This document shows positions 63,908 through 64,000 of a stretch of 64,000 bases of DNA, piece after piece. The DNA comes from Candidatus Corynebacterium faecigallinarum (lineage in GTDB: Bacteria; Actinomycetota; Actinomycetes; Mycobacteriales; Mycobacteriaceae): the NCBI GenBank assembly GCA_019120175.1, contig DWVP01000004.1:62001-126000 (forward strand), written 5' to 3'. Numbering within the stretch: position 1 is the stretch's first letter; each line of letters opens with the position of its first letter. Made by a program: the position numbers and the translations under genes. The notes below the pieces were generated by a model. The model had not been told where the DNA came from. It saw only the letters and a list, made by a program, of their open reading frames with translations, and made no database searches.

Positions 63908-64000
63908 ATGAGTGACGACAGCCTGTTCGAGGTGCCGGGGGAGCAGGCCGGGTCCGTCGGTAACGCGGCCGACTCCTACTTCCACCCGGGTGCCCACGCC
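63908..64000 (+). CDS. Probable RarA/MgsA recombination factor, 3'-truncated by the window edge
   Basis: Only 31 residues are visible, beginning MSDDSLFEVPGEQ and ending DSYFHPGAHA. The pattern SLFE...DSYFHPGA resembles the N-terminus of RarA (MgsA), an AAA+ ATPase for stalled replication forks, whose gene lies between aspS and alaS in many corynebacteria from memory. No ATPase motif is in view, so the assignment is tentative. Confidence 0.45.
   Translation, partial: MSDDSLFEVPGEQAGSVGNAADSYFHPGAHA

Overview
The window is a stretch of actinobacterial chromosome, very probably from a high-GC Corynebacterium. Evidence: GC-rich third codon positions throughout, GTG and TTG starts, many 4-base GTGA/ATGA gene overlaps, genes for mycolata envelope lipids (PgsA-type PI synthase, PIM acyltransferase, PimA, an AftC-like arabinofuranosyltransferase), the coproporphyrin-dependent haem route (hemE-hemY-hemQ), and a gene order that follows Mycobacterium tuberculosis and C. 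glutamicum as I remember them. The species cannot be fixed from the sequence alone.

Layout. 1-20 kb: 3' part of a superfamily II helicase, a small membrane protein, sigA, ppgK, suhB, DUF4193, DUF3093, dut, DUF3710, DUF3159, a 5-methyluridine-type RNA methyltransferase, dxs, a ribonuclease D, DUF3000, hemE-hemY, hemQ, msrB and aftC. 20-21.1 kb: a tRNA array (three Gly-GCC, two Val-GAC, Cys-GCA on the minus strand; Val-CAC on the plus strand) that includes a 222-bp tandem duplication and marks a synteny junction. 21.3-29.4 kb: a CopC/Tat-exported DyP peroxidase pair, thrS, an HIT-family Ap4A phosphorylase-like gene and the phosphatidylinositol mannoside operon. 29.4-33.8 kb: pdxS-tesB-pdxT, an EXLDI-type protein and yebC. 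34.2-48.2 kb: ruvCAB, yajC-secD-secF, an ABC solute-binding lipoprotein, apt, rel, a membrane-anchored cyclophilin, a metallo-beta-lactamase-fold hydrolase and hisS.

48.2-60.2 kb is the accessory part. A choline uptake and oxidation cassette comes first: a BCCT transporter, a betaine aldehyde dehydrogenase and a GMC flavoenzyme whose active-site residues match choline oxidase. It is followed by a zinc metallopeptidase, a patatin-like hydrolase, a decayed secreted-protein remnant, a lipoprotein, a large secreted phosphoesterase, a DUF222/HNH (13E12-type) nuclease with a degenerate SOS-box-like sequence in its promoter, and a 46-codon leaderless small ORF. The window ends with a small membrane protein, aspS, a kinase-fold protein and the first 31 codons of a probable rarA.

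Cross-cutting signals. At least a dozen genes have a TANNNT-like -10 hexamer 6-9 nt before the start codon, so their mRNAs are probably leaderless. Short tandem repeats are common: 14-bp units upstream of copC, 12-bp units upstream of pdxS, 10-bp units upstream of the phosphoesterase, and in-frame repeats inside several proteins. A 26-bp perfect hairpin separates rel from the cyclophilin gene. I saw no CRISPR array, insertion sequence, rRNA or recognisable riboswitch.
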